A stretch of 64,000 nt of DNA from an uncultured Porphyromonas sp. (GTDB lineage Bacteria; Bacteroidota; Bacteroidia; Bacteroidales; Porphyromonadaceae), in contig NZ_CALIXW010000007.1 in NCBI RefSeq assembly GCF_938046015.1, positions 20,119 to 84,118 of the forward strand, in the 5' to 3' direction. A model generated the notes under the pieces. It had not been told where the DNA came from, did no database searches, and was given only the letters and a program-made list of their open reading frames with translations. Of this stretch, positions 1-7,071 are shown piece after piece. The first letter of the stretch is position 1, and every line of letters begins with the position of its first letter. The translations under genes were made by a program, and so were the position numbers.

Positions 1-412
1 GCCCCGTGAGGCTGGAGCTGGTATCGCCGCCGATGAGGTCCACCCCATAGCGGTCGCAGGCTAGGCGTAGCCCCGCATAGAGCTCCTCTAGATCCTCCAG
101 CGCGAAGCGCGCCGACACGCCGAGCGAGACGGTGAGCTGCTGCGGGTGCCCGTACATCGCGTAAATATCGGAGAAGCTGGAGACGGCAGCCTTGTATCCG
201 AGGTGCTTCAGCGGGGTGTAGGTGAGGTCGAAGTGGATGCCCTCCAGCAGGAGGTCCGTCGTGACGAGGGTCTCGGTGCCCTCGGGGTAGGCTACGATGG
301 CGGCATCATCGCCGACACCGAGCACGGTCGTGTCGTTATGCTTGGGCAGCCCCTGAGTCAGGTGGCGTATAAGGCCGAACTCCCCGAGCTCGGCCAACTC
401 TGTTCTCTGCAT
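1..412 (-). CDS. thiL: Thiamine-monophosphate kinase, N-terminal part (cut by window edge)
   Basis: ThiL phosphorylates thiamine monophosphate to the cofactor thiamine diphosphate in the cytoplasm. Only about the first 137 residues are present, because the gene runs off the left edge. The start codon at 412 opens with MQRTELAELGEFGLI. Visible family motifs are the Mg/ATP-binding GVGDDAAIV, then TTDLLLEGIHFDL, the FSDIYAMYG segment (SDI-x-AM-x-G in the family) and LIGGDTSS near the edge. It starts 31 bp after the lpxK stop on the same strand, so it is probably the last known gene of an sppA-lpxK-thiL transcript. In Bacteroides, from memory, a purine nucleoside phosphorylase gene often sits between lpxK and thiL; it is absent here. 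The family call is strong although the C-terminal half is not visible. Confidence 0.92.
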   Translation of the reverse strand, partial: MQRTELAELGEFGLIRHLTQGLPKHNDTTVLGVGDDAAIVAYPEGTETLVTTDLLLEGIHFDLTYTPLKHLGYKAAVSSFSDIYAMYGHPQQLTVSLGVSARFALEDLEELYAGLRLACDRYGVDLIGGDTSSSLTG

Positions 413-443
413 CTAGATGCTTGACTTACTTAGTTCGTACTGC

Positions 444-1550
444 TCAGCGTCTGAGCGCTGGCGGGAGAGCACTGGCCGCACGCTGCAGCATCTGCTCGAA
501 GGCCTCCCGCTGGTAAAGGATCTCCGTCCGTATGGGGAGATAGTATAGGTGGTCGACCAGCTCGTCGGGCAGCTTGTCCTGAAGCTCCACGAGACGTACG
601 GCATCCTTCTCCGTCGTCATCAGGTAGAGCGGGTCGGGACTCTCGGCACGCAGCGCCTCATAGCGCTGTGCGATGGCGGCGAGGTCCCGCGAGCGGTAGC
701 TGTGGTGGTCGGGATAGACGAGGCGCTCGACGAGGCGGTACTTGCTCTCGAGGTAGCTATGGAAGCTCTGCGGCGCGGCGATCCCCGAGAGGGCCACGAG
801 GCGCACTCCGTCGGGCAGCTCGCCGCCGCGATGGGAGGAGGCCGTGCCCGCTAGGCTGCGTAGCCTGTGGGGACGATGGTAGCAGATGTGCGAGAAGAAG
901 ATCTGCTGATGCGGATAGAGCGCGAGGTTGCGCTGCATGATACGCATCTGGATGGGCGACATATCCTCGGGGCACTTCGTCATGATGATGCAGTCGGCAC
1001 GGTAGCGGGCTGAGGCAGGCTCACGCAGATTGCCTGCGGGCAGCAGGGCGTCCTCGTGCAGCTCGCGGCTGGCATCGACCAGGAGGATGCTGAAGGACGG
1101 GTGCACGTAGCGGTGCTGGAAGCCATCGTCCAGCAGTACCACCTCGGGGCGCTCGGCCTCGGGCAAGGCCATCAGGTAGCGCATCGCCCTGCGGCGGTCG
1201 CCGTCGACGATGAGGCGCACCTCAGGATACTTGAGGCTCAGCTGCTTCGGCTCATCGCCTATCTGCTGCACGCTGGCCCCTGGAGTGACGTCCTGCAGCC
1301 CGCGGCTGGAGCGCTTGTAGCCGCGACTGATGACGGCCAGGCGGTAGCTCGGACGCAGCAGCTCGATGATCAGCTCGATGTGCGGCGTCTTGCCCGTGCC
1401 TCCGACAGTGATGTTGCCTACACAGATCAGCGGGATGTCGTAGTGGTGCTCCCGCAGCAGCCCGCTATTGAAGAGGTAGTTGCGGAGGCTTACCCCAGCG
1501 CCGTAGACGAGGGAGCAGAGCTTGAGGATGGGGTTATCGCGGCGCTGCAT
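444..1550 (-). CDS. lpxK: Tetraacyldisaccharide 4'-kinase (lipid A synthesis)
   Basis: LpxK adds the 4'-phosphate to the tetraacyl-disaccharide precursor of lipid A at the inner face of the cytoplasmic membrane. The 368-residue product has normal length for Bacteroidetes LpxK. The N-terminal hydrophobic stretch (about residues 8-32) matches the membrane-anchoring helix. A P-loop, GNITVGGTGKTP, lies at residues 45-56. VISRGYKRSSRG follows shortly after, and the Walker-B-like LLDDGFQHR is near residue 140. It lies 33 bp downstream of sppA and 31 bp upstream of thiL, all on the minus strand. Four other lipid A genes (lpxA, lpxC-fabZ, lpxD) sit at the far end of this window in a separate operon. 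Nothing unusual is seen in the sequence. Confidence 0.95.
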   Translation of the reverse strand: MQRRDNPILKLCSLVYGAGVSLRNYLFNSGLLREHHYDIPLICVGNITVGGTGKTPHIELIIELLRPSYRLAVISRGYKRSSRGLQDVTPGASVQQIGDEPKQLSLKYPEVRLIVDGDRRRAMRYLMALPEAERPEVVLLDDGFQHRYVHPSFSILLVDASRELHEDALLPAGNLREPASARYRADCIIMTKCPEDMSPIQMRIMQRNLALYPHQQIFFSHICYHRPHRLRSLAGTASSHRGGELPDGVRLVALSGIAAPQSFHSYLESKYRLVERLVYPDHHSYRSRDLAAIAQRYEALRAESPDPLYLMTTEKDAVRLVELQDKLPDELVDHLYYLPIRTEILYQREAFEQMLQRAASALPPALRR

Positions 1551-1583
1551 AGCAGGAAGCTGTGGGGGCTAGCAGGCTAAGGC

Positions 1584-3410
1584 TTAGTAAGGTGTCGTGC
1601 CGTAGGGCAGACGAGCCTGGATGCCTGAATAGGTGGTGAGCTGACGCATCAAGAGGCTGACGCGGCGCTCTTCCTCGGTCATGAACTTAGCACGCAGGCG
1701 GGCCACGAAGCTATCGGAGGTCTCGCTGGAGAAGAGCTGCTCCCAAAGGCTGCGGGAGGTCTCCCCATAGTTCACACGGTAGTTCTTGCTGATGCCAGCG
1801 AGCTTGGCGGCCAGCTGGATGGCAGTGTCGAGCCCGCCGAGCTCATCGACGAGGCCAAGCTCCTTGGCCTTCGATCCCAGCCATACGCGACCCTGACCGA
1901 CTTTATCCACCGAGTCAATGGGCATGTCACGCCCCTCGCTGACACGGCTGAGGAAGGTGCGGTAGCCACGCTCGACCATACGCTGCACAGCGCTCCGCGC
2001 CTCGGGACTAAGCCCCTGCAGCTGGAAGCCGAAGAAGCTCGCATCGAGTACCCCTGCATAGGGAGAGGTCTTGACGACGTCCATCGACAGCCCAAGACGC
2101 TGCGCCAGCGCCGAGGCGTCAGGGATGATGCCGAAGATACCGATCGACCCCGTCAAGGTCATGGGGCTAGCGACGATGGCATCCGCTGCCGAGGCGACGT
2201 AGTAGCCCCCCGAGGCTGCGAGGTCTCCCATGGAGACGACGACGGGCATCTTCTTCTTGAGGCGGCGTATCTCGTGCCAGATAGCCTCGCTGAGGAAGGC
2301 ACTACCGCCAGGGCTGTTGATACGCAGTACAAGGGCCTTCGCCTTGCCCTCCTCGGCGACTCGCTTGAGGTCCTGAGCCAGCTGCTCACCGATCCCCTCA
2401 CCATAGGAGCTGCCCGACATGATGTCGCCCTCGGCATAGAGGACGGTGATCTCGGGAGCATCACGTAGCGGACGACGCTCCTCGGGCTGCGCTACGAGAT
2501 CCGCGAGACTGACCTGGTGCAGGGCCTTGGGGGACTTGACCCCTACAAGGCGGCTAATGATGTCCTCCATATCGAGGCGGAAGACTAGGCTATCGACAAG
2601 ACGATAGCGCAGTAGCTCACGTGCCTCATCGAAGGCGCGTCCCATACTGGCAAAGGTCTGCAGGCTCTCGACCGAAATACGCCGTGCAGACGCAATCCCC
2701 TGAAGCATGTGCTCCCATACGCCCTCGAGGTACACGCGCGTCTGCTCCTTGTTGGGCTCGCTGCGCTGATCGAGGATGTAGGGCTCGACGGCCCCCTTGT
2801 AGGTGCCCACCTTGAAGACCTCGGCCTTGATCCCGAGCTTGTCCAGCGCCTGACGCATCATCACTGTGCTGCTGGCGAGCCCGACGAGGTTCACCGAGCC
2901 CTCGGGGTTGATGTAGATCTTGTCCGCTGCCGTAGCTAGGTAATAGGCGCGCTGGTCGTAGCTGTCGCCATAGGCGTAGACGAACTTCCCCGATTTCTTG
3001 AAGTCCTGGAGTGCCGTACGCAGCTCGTCGATAGACGCCAGTCCCGCGTTGAGGGACTCTACGTTGAGGTAGATCCCCTTGATCTTATCGCTAGCCTTAG
3101 CCCTACGTATTCCCTCGATGGCCTGTGTCAGTGAGACGGGCTGACTGCCTTTCTTGCCAGGCAGGTACTGCATCCAGTCATCGGTGGTCACGATCTCCCG
3201 TAGGTCCGCCAGGTCAATGCGCAGAACGCTGTTAGACGCCAGCTCAGGCACCCGTGAGGAGGGACTCGGGATCATCATCGCAATAAGGACGAAGAAGAAC
3301 ACGATCGCCAGCCCACAGGCGATGATGTGTGCACCGAGGAAGCCCAAGAAGGCAGCTAGGACCGTTTTCCCAAAGCTGAGTGGTTTACGTGGAAGTGGGG
3401 TTATATCCAT
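1584..3410 (-). CDS. sppA: Signal peptide peptidase SppA, 67K type
   Basis: SppA is a membrane-anchored serine protease that degrades cleaved signal peptides. The 608-residue product is the long two-domain (tandem S49) form. One membrane segment lies near the N-terminus (FLGAHIIACGLAIVFFFVLI). The catalytic lysine is in VGTYKGAVEPY (about K205) and the serine in GDLAASGGYYVAS (about S400), close to the K209/S409 dyad of the E. coli enzyme. An in-frame ATG exists 30 bp upstream at 3440. I chose 3410 (MDITPLPRK) because a perfect TATATTTG promoter box at 3438-3445 would place the transcript start downstream of the earlier ATG. It heads the sppA-lpxK-thiL run. Confidence 0.94.
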   Translation of the reverse strand: MDITPLPRKPLSFGKTVLAAFLGFLGAHIIACGLAIVFFFVLIAMMIPSPSSRVPELASNSVLRIDLADLREIVTTDDWMQYLPGKKGSQPVSLTQAIEGIRRAKASDKIKGIYLNVESLNAGLASIDELRTALQDFKKSGKFVYAYGDSYDQRAYYLATAADKIYINPEGSVNLVGLASSTVMMRQALDKLGIKAEVFKVGTYKGAVEPYILDQRSEPNKEQTRVYLEGVWEHMLQGIASARRISVESLQTFASMGRAFDEARELLRYRLVDSLVFRLDMEDIISRLVGVKSPKALHQVSLADLVAQPEERRPLRDAPEITVLYAEGDIMSGSSYGEGIGEQLAQDLKRVAEEGKAKALVLRINSPGGSAFLSEAIWHEIRRLKKKMPVVVSMGDLAASGGYYVASAADAIVASPMTLTGSIGIFGIIPDASALAQRLGLSMDVVKTSPYAGVLDASFFGFQLQGLSPEARSAVQRMVERGYRTFLSRVSEGRDMPIDSVDKVGQGRVWLGSKAKELGLVDELGGLDTAIQLAAKLAGISKNYRVNYGETSRSLWEQLFSSETSDSFVARLRAKFMTEEERRVSLLMRQLTTYSGIQARLPYGTTPY

Positions 3411-3437
3411 GATCAAAGGGGCATAAATGCGTGTGTA

Positions 3438-3445
3438 CAAATATA
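3438..3445 (-). promoter_or_regulatory. Bacteroidetes-type -7 box upstream of sppA
   Basis: Read on the minus strand this is TATATTTG, a full match to the Bacteroidetes -7 consensus TAnnTTTG. It predicts a transcript start near 3431 and a leader of about 20 nt to the sppA ATG at 3410. I see no clear TTTG at the -33 position, so the call rests on one box and its placement. Confidence 0.55.
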
Positions 3446-3795
3446 CTGATTTATCCCTATAGTCCTTATCACCCTGCTCTGAGCTAAGGCTCCATAAGCA
3501 CTAGGGTAAGAGAGCTCCCCTTTGGAATTTATGGATGGGTTCAAGAGCAAGCTCAGCAGCCCCGACTTCTGACTTACCTAGGCAAGGAGCAGCAACACTA
3601 GCGAGTAAGCGGCGACAAGCTGGCTGGAGAGGTGAGGTAATCGTAGGTCAGCACCACCAAGCCATAGGGCTGAATGAGCAGAGTAGTCTGGGGCGCGGAG
3701 TGCAGAGATTGGGCAGGACGACGTAGTGACTGATACGAGGGCTTGGCAAGCAGCTGGGAGAGCCCAGTGAGGGCTTTGCTGGCGGGGTGGGGTGG
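3446..3795. other. Intergenic spacer, nothing recognised
   Basis: Spacer between the sppA promoter and the end of the DUF6122 gene. Short open frames exist on both strands, but none has a recognisable product or coding-like start. I see no tRNA, no array and no strong hairpin, only a weak five-pair AGCCC/GGGCT stem near 3760 that could help end the DUF6122 transcript. Confidence 0.5.
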
Positions 3796-4164
3796 CTAGA
3801 GGGAGAGGCGGCCGTCGAGAAGGCGCCAGAGGACAAAGTCCTGCCAGTCGGTGAAGATATGTAGGCACAGACCTACCCCCAGCACCCGTAGCCACCACGG
3901 CCAGCCGAGGCGCCCGTAGGGCAGCACACAGAGCAGCGCGTACAGCAGCACAAAGGGCCAGGAGTGCAGCAGGTGGAAGCCCACACTACAGCGCTCAGGG
4001 TCGAAGATCGGCCGCACCAGCAGATGATCGAGGTCGATCGCCATCGTCGCGAGCAGCAGCAGATATACGCGGAGGCGCGAGCGCTTGGGCCACAGCGCGG
4101 CTAGGAAGTAAGGTGCGACGAGGTGCAGCCCGTAGTGGGCGAGGAGCTTGAGTAGTGGGAGCAT
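3796..4164 (-). CDS. DUF6122 family membrane protein
   Basis: A 122-residue, very hydrophobic protein that I assign to the DUF6122 family, a Bacteroidetes group of unknown function. It has three to four predicted membrane segments. The conserved polar positions match the family as I remember it: MAIDLDHLLVRPIFDPERC, then SVGFHLLHSWP, then HIFTDWQD close to the C-terminus. The D-x-DH, HxxHS and HxxTD pattern recalls the membrane-bound metal-dependent hydrolases of the YdjM/LexA-regulated type, so a metal site is plausible, but no activity is established. It appears to be a single-gene transcript with a TATCTTTG box 29 bp upstream of the ATG. Confidence 0.8.
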   Translation of the reverse strand: MLPLLKLLAHYGLHLVAPYFLAALWPKRSRLRVYLLLLATMAIDLDHLLVRPIFDPERCSVGFHLLHSWPFVLLYALLCVLPYGRLGWPWWLRVLGVGLCLHIFTDWQDFVLWRLLDGRLSL

Positions 4165-4177
4165 AGATGGGGCTATT

Positions 4178-4365
4178 GCTTAGGCTTCGTACCAAAGATA
4201 CGCAAGATGCACTATAGCGCTGAGCGGACGACGCTCTTTGCCTAATGCTTAGGACTTGGAGGACGGTGCGTAAGATGTATCATAGCACGTAGGGGCTGGT
4301 ACCCTTTGCCTCGTGTTTAGGGCTGGAGACTGTGCGTAAGATGCGCCATAGTGACGAGCAGGCGG
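4178..4365. repeat. Three degenerate copies of a ~67-bp unit
   Basis: The segment GCTTAGG...CG(C/T)AAGATG...ATAG recurs with its CGYAAGATG anchor at 4201, 4269 and 4335, so spacings are 68 and 66 bp. The left copy overlaps the DUF6122 promoter box, so the repeat looks like decayed duplications of that promoter region. The later copies have lost the CAAAGATA (TATCTTTG) sequence. Confidence 0.6.
4193..4200 (-). promoter_or_regulatory. -7 box upstream of the DUF6122 gene
   Basis: Minus-strand TATCTTTG, a full match to TAnnTTTG, 29 bp upstream of the ATG at 4164. The predicted leader is about 20 nt. No convincing -33 TTTG is seen. Confidence 0.5.
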
Positions 4366-4447
4366 CATCTCTTACCTTAATATATAGAGCTAGGACGAAA
4401 GGGGGGCCGCAAGTACTCCTTATATGTCCAGCTAGGGAAAAGCAGCA

Positions 4448-4497
4448 CCGCGGGCGCTCGCAGAGGCCTCGGGAGAGGACTAGGCGAGCGCCCGCGG
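4448..4497 (-). terminator. Hairpin terminator after groEL
   Basis: Perfect 14-bp inverted repeat CCGCGGGCGCTCGC / GCGAGCGCCCGCGG with a 22-nt loop, 29 bp beyond the groEL stop. On the minus strand the hairpin is followed by GCTGCTTTTCCC, a weak T-run, consistent with an intrinsic terminator. Confidence 0.7.
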
Positions 4498-4525
4498 CGC
4501 TTAGCGTTTTGGGGTCGGGGAGGGA

Positions 4526-6163
4526 CTACATCATGCCGCCCATACCCCCCATAGCGGGGTTCATGGCAGGCATAGCAGAGCCTTCCTCCTTCTTGTCAGC
4601 GATGACGCACTCCGTCGTGAGGAACATGCCCGCGATGGAGGCTGCGTTCTCCAGAGCGACACGCGTGACCTTAGCAGGGTCGATGACGCCCGAGGTGTAG
4701 AGGTTCTCGAACTTGTCCTGACGCGCGTTGTAGCCGAAGTCACCTTCGCCATCCTTGACGCGCTGTACGATGACAGCCCCTTCCTTACCGGCGTTGGTCA
4801 CGATCTGGCGCAGGGGTTCCTCGATGGCGCGGCGGATGATCTCGATACCCGTCGTCTCGTCTTCGTTCTCTCCGACGAGGCCTTCAAGGGCACGGACAGC
4901 ACGCAGGTAGGCCGTACCGCCCCCAGGGACGGTGCCCTCCTCGACGGCGGCACGCGTAGCGCTGAGCGCATCGTCGACGCGGTCCTTCTTCTCCTTCATC
5001 TCTACTTCGCTAGGCGCACCTACGTAGAGGACAGCCACGCCACCAGAGAGCTTGGCTAGGCGCTCCTGGAGCTTCTCACGGTCGTAGTCGGAGCTGGTGT
5101 TAGCGATCTGAGCCTTGATCTGAGCTGCGCGCTCGCGGATAGCCTCCTTGTCACCTGCGCCGTTGACGATGGTCGTATTGTCCTTGTCCACGCTGACCTT
5201 CTCTGCCTTGCCGAGCATCTCGAGGGTCACAGCGTCGATCTTCAGGCCAGTCTCCTCGCTGATGACTACGCCGCCCGTGAGGATGGCGATATCCTGAAGC
5301 ATAGCCTTGCGGCGGTCGCCGAAGCCAGGAGCCTTGACGGCACAGACCTTGAGGCCACCACGCAGGCGGTTCACGACGAGCGTAGCCAGCGCCTCGCTAT
5401 CGATGTCCTCGGCGATGATCAGTAGGGGACGGCCCGTCTGGACGGTCTGCTCGAGGATGGGGAGGATCTCCTTGAGCGTAGAGATCTTCTTGTCGTAGAT
5501 GAGCAGGTAGGGGTTCTCCAGCTGCGCCTCCATCTTCTCGGAGTTGGTCACGAAGTAAGGGGAGATGTAGCCGCGATCGAACTGCATGCCCTCGACTACC
5601 TCTACGGTCGTCTCGATGCCCTTGGCCTCCTCGACGGTGATGACACCTTCCTTGCTGACCTTGCGCATCGCCTCGGCGATGAGCTGACCGATCTGTTCGT
5701 CACCGTTGGCCGAGATCTTAGCCACGTGCTCGATCTTCTCGAAGTCGTCGCCGACCTCCTGTGCCATGGAGCGGATCTCGCTGACGATCTTCGCTACGGC
5801 CTTATCGATACCGCGCTTGAGGTCCATGGGGTTGGCCCCTGCGGTGACGTTCTTGAGCCCGACGCCGATGATACTCTGGGCGAGGATGGTGGCGGTCGTG
5901 GTGCCGTCACCCGCATCGTCGTTGGTCTTCGAGGCTACCTCCTTGACGAGCTGAGCGCCCATGTTCTCGAAGGGGTCCTCCAGCTCTACCTCCTTGGCCA
6001 CGGACACGCCGTCCTTGGTGATGTGGGGTGCGCCGTAGGTCTTGGAGAGGATGACGTTGCGCCCCTTGGGGCCGAGGGTTACCTTGACGGCGTTAGCTAG
6101 GGCGTCTACGCCACGCTTGAGGCTCTCGCGAGCCTCTATGTCGAACTTAATTTCCTTTGCCAT
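4526..6163 (-). CDS. groEL: Chaperonin GroEL (60 kDa)
   Basis: GroEL forms the double-ring folding chamber that works with GroES in the cytoplasm. The 545-residue product has normal length. It opens MAKEIKFDIEARESLKRGV and carries KVTLGPKGRNVIL, the ATP-binding DDAGDGTTTATILAQ and EGTVPGGGTAYLRAV. It ends in the flexible Gly-Met tail AMNPAMGGMGGMM. It lies 54 bp downstream of groES, and a hairpin terminator follows the stop. I see no CIRCE-like element before the operon. The codon use looks like that of a highly expressed gene. There are no anomalies. Confidence 0.98.
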   Translation of the reverse strand: MAKEIKFDIEARESLKRGVDALANAVKVTLGPKGRNVILSKTYGAPHITKDGVSVAKEVELEDPFENMGAQLVKEVASKTNDDAGDGTTTATILAQSIIGVGLKNVTAGANPMDLKRGIDKAVAKIVSEIRSMAQEVGDDFEKIEHVAKISANGDEQIGQLIAEAMRKVSKEGVITVEEAKGIETTVEVVEGMQFDRGYISPYFVTNSEKMEAQLENPYLLIYDKKISTLKEILPILEQTVQTGRPLLIIAEDIDSEALATLVVNRLRGGLKVCAVKAPGFGDRRKAMLQDIAILTGGVVISEETGLKIDAVTLEMLGKAEKVSVDKDNTTIVNGAGDKEAIRERAAQIKAQIANTSSDYDREKLQERLAKLSGGVAVLYVGAPSEVEMKEKKDRVDDALSATRAAVEEGTVPGGGTAYLRAVRALEGLVGENEDETTGIEIIRRAIEEPLRQIVTNAGKEGAVIVQRVKDGEGDFGYNARQDKFENLYTSGVIDPAKVTRVALENAASIAGMFLTTECVIADKKEEGSAMPAMNPAMGGMGGMM

Positions 6164-6217
6164 GATCTTGTATGCTTGGATAGCTGTGTACTTCTATGTG
6201 TCTGCTGTGCTGCGGGG

Positions 6218-6487
6218 CTAGAGCGTAGCGAGGACGTCGGACTGACGCATGATGAGGTACTTCTCACCCTCGTGCTCGATCTCGGTGCCCGCGTACTTGC
6301 CGTAGAGGACGGTGTCGCCTGCCTTGAGGACCATTTCCTCGTCCTTGGTGCCGCCGCCGACGGCTACGACTTCGCCCTTGAGGGGCTTTTCCTTGGCGGA
6401 GTCGGGGATGATGATCCCGCTGGTGGTCTTCTCTTCCTGTGCAGCAGGGCGTACGAGGACGCGGTCTGCCAGTGGCTTGATGCTCAT
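6218..6487 (-). CDS. groES: Co-chaperonin GroES (10 kDa)
   Basis: GroES is the heptameric lid for the GroEL chamber. The 89-residue product starts MSIKPLADRVLVRPAAQEE, carries the mobile loop with TTSGIIIPDSAKEKP and ends with YAGTEIEHEGEKYLIMRQSD. It is the first gene of the groES-groEL operon. The spacer upstream is divergent to valS and contains a four-unit 22-bp repeat array. No perfect TAnnTTTG box is visible directly upstream, so the promoter position is open. Confidence 0.97.
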   Translation of the reverse strand: MSIKPLADRVLVRPAAQEEKTTSGIIIPDSAKEKPLKGEVVAVGGGTKDEEMVLKAGDTVLYGKYAGTEIEHEGEKYLIMRQSDVLATL

Positions 6488-6756
6488 AGTTTGTATTCTA
6501 TTAGATGTTATTTGTCACTTGTATCGGTGGGTGCGGCCCTGAGGGCGAGCGCTCGACCATTGAGGGCGTGGGCAAAGGCTATGCCAAAGAAGCGAAGCCT
6601 CGCTGTCGGCTGCCAAGATGTCAGACCCATCGCCGAGCTCTCCGCTCCCTTAGGTCAGAAGGTCGGTAGGGACGGCTCTTGCTGCCGAGGCAACTTGCCT
6701 CCTCGCCCCGTCCCGAGCGAAGCTTCGGGTGGCTGCGGGCTAGAGTGGGGTGCCCC
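6488..6756. other. Spacer upstream of groES
   Basis: This is the groES-proximal part of the divergent groES/valS spacer. The first 50 bp are AT-rich and presumably hold the groES promoter, though I cannot assign a box. The rest is GC-rich with no supported gene and no tRNA. A 22-bp repeat array follows at 6757. Confidence 0.4.
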
Positions 6757-6844
6757 TTAGGGATATCCCTCAGGTCGCTGAGGGGTATCAGTGGGCGCCG
6801 TGAGGGACGTCCGTCAGGAGGCTGAGGGATATCAGTCAGGACAC
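6757..6844. repeat. 22-bp repeat array A, GC-rich family (4 units)
   Basis: Four consecutive units of exactly 22 bp (6757, 6779, 6801, 6823). Each has a core related to the palindrome TGAGGGATATCCCTCA followed by about five variable bases. Unit 1 keeps AGGGATATCCCT and units 2-4 are diverged. It lies in the divergent groES/valS spacer, about 120 bp before the valS promoter box. Three more arrays of the same kind occur at 17919, 26753 and 49210. Confidence 0.85.
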
Positions 6845-6965
6845 CCGTGATGGGGTGGGGGAGAAGCGCTGTCGTGAGGGGAGCGGGGCGAAGGAAGGGA
6901 CGGAGCGGCCCTAGGAGGCGGAGCCGCCGCGCGCGTGACGCGTCCCTGCTCTACGTAGAAATGCG

Positions 6966-6973
6966 TAAATTTG
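6966..6973 (+). promoter_or_regulatory. -7 box upstream of valS
   Basis: TAAATTTG, a full match to TAnnTTTG, predicting a transcript start near 6980 and a leader of about 92 nt to the valS ATG at 7072. This argues against any valS start upstream of 6980, although the frame stays open back to 6847. Confidence 0.55.
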
Positions 6974-7071
6974 TACCCTCTAGCGTGCTGGGGCTAGGGC
7001 CTCCCGCCCTGACCCTAGCGCGTCTGACATGCGTATACATATATAATATATATAGACCTCACGAAGCCATT

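Noticed and set aside
6847..7071. 75-codon N-terminal extension of ValS
   Set aside because: Lies across the predicted promoter and has no similarity to ValRS; the family N-terminus begins at 7072.
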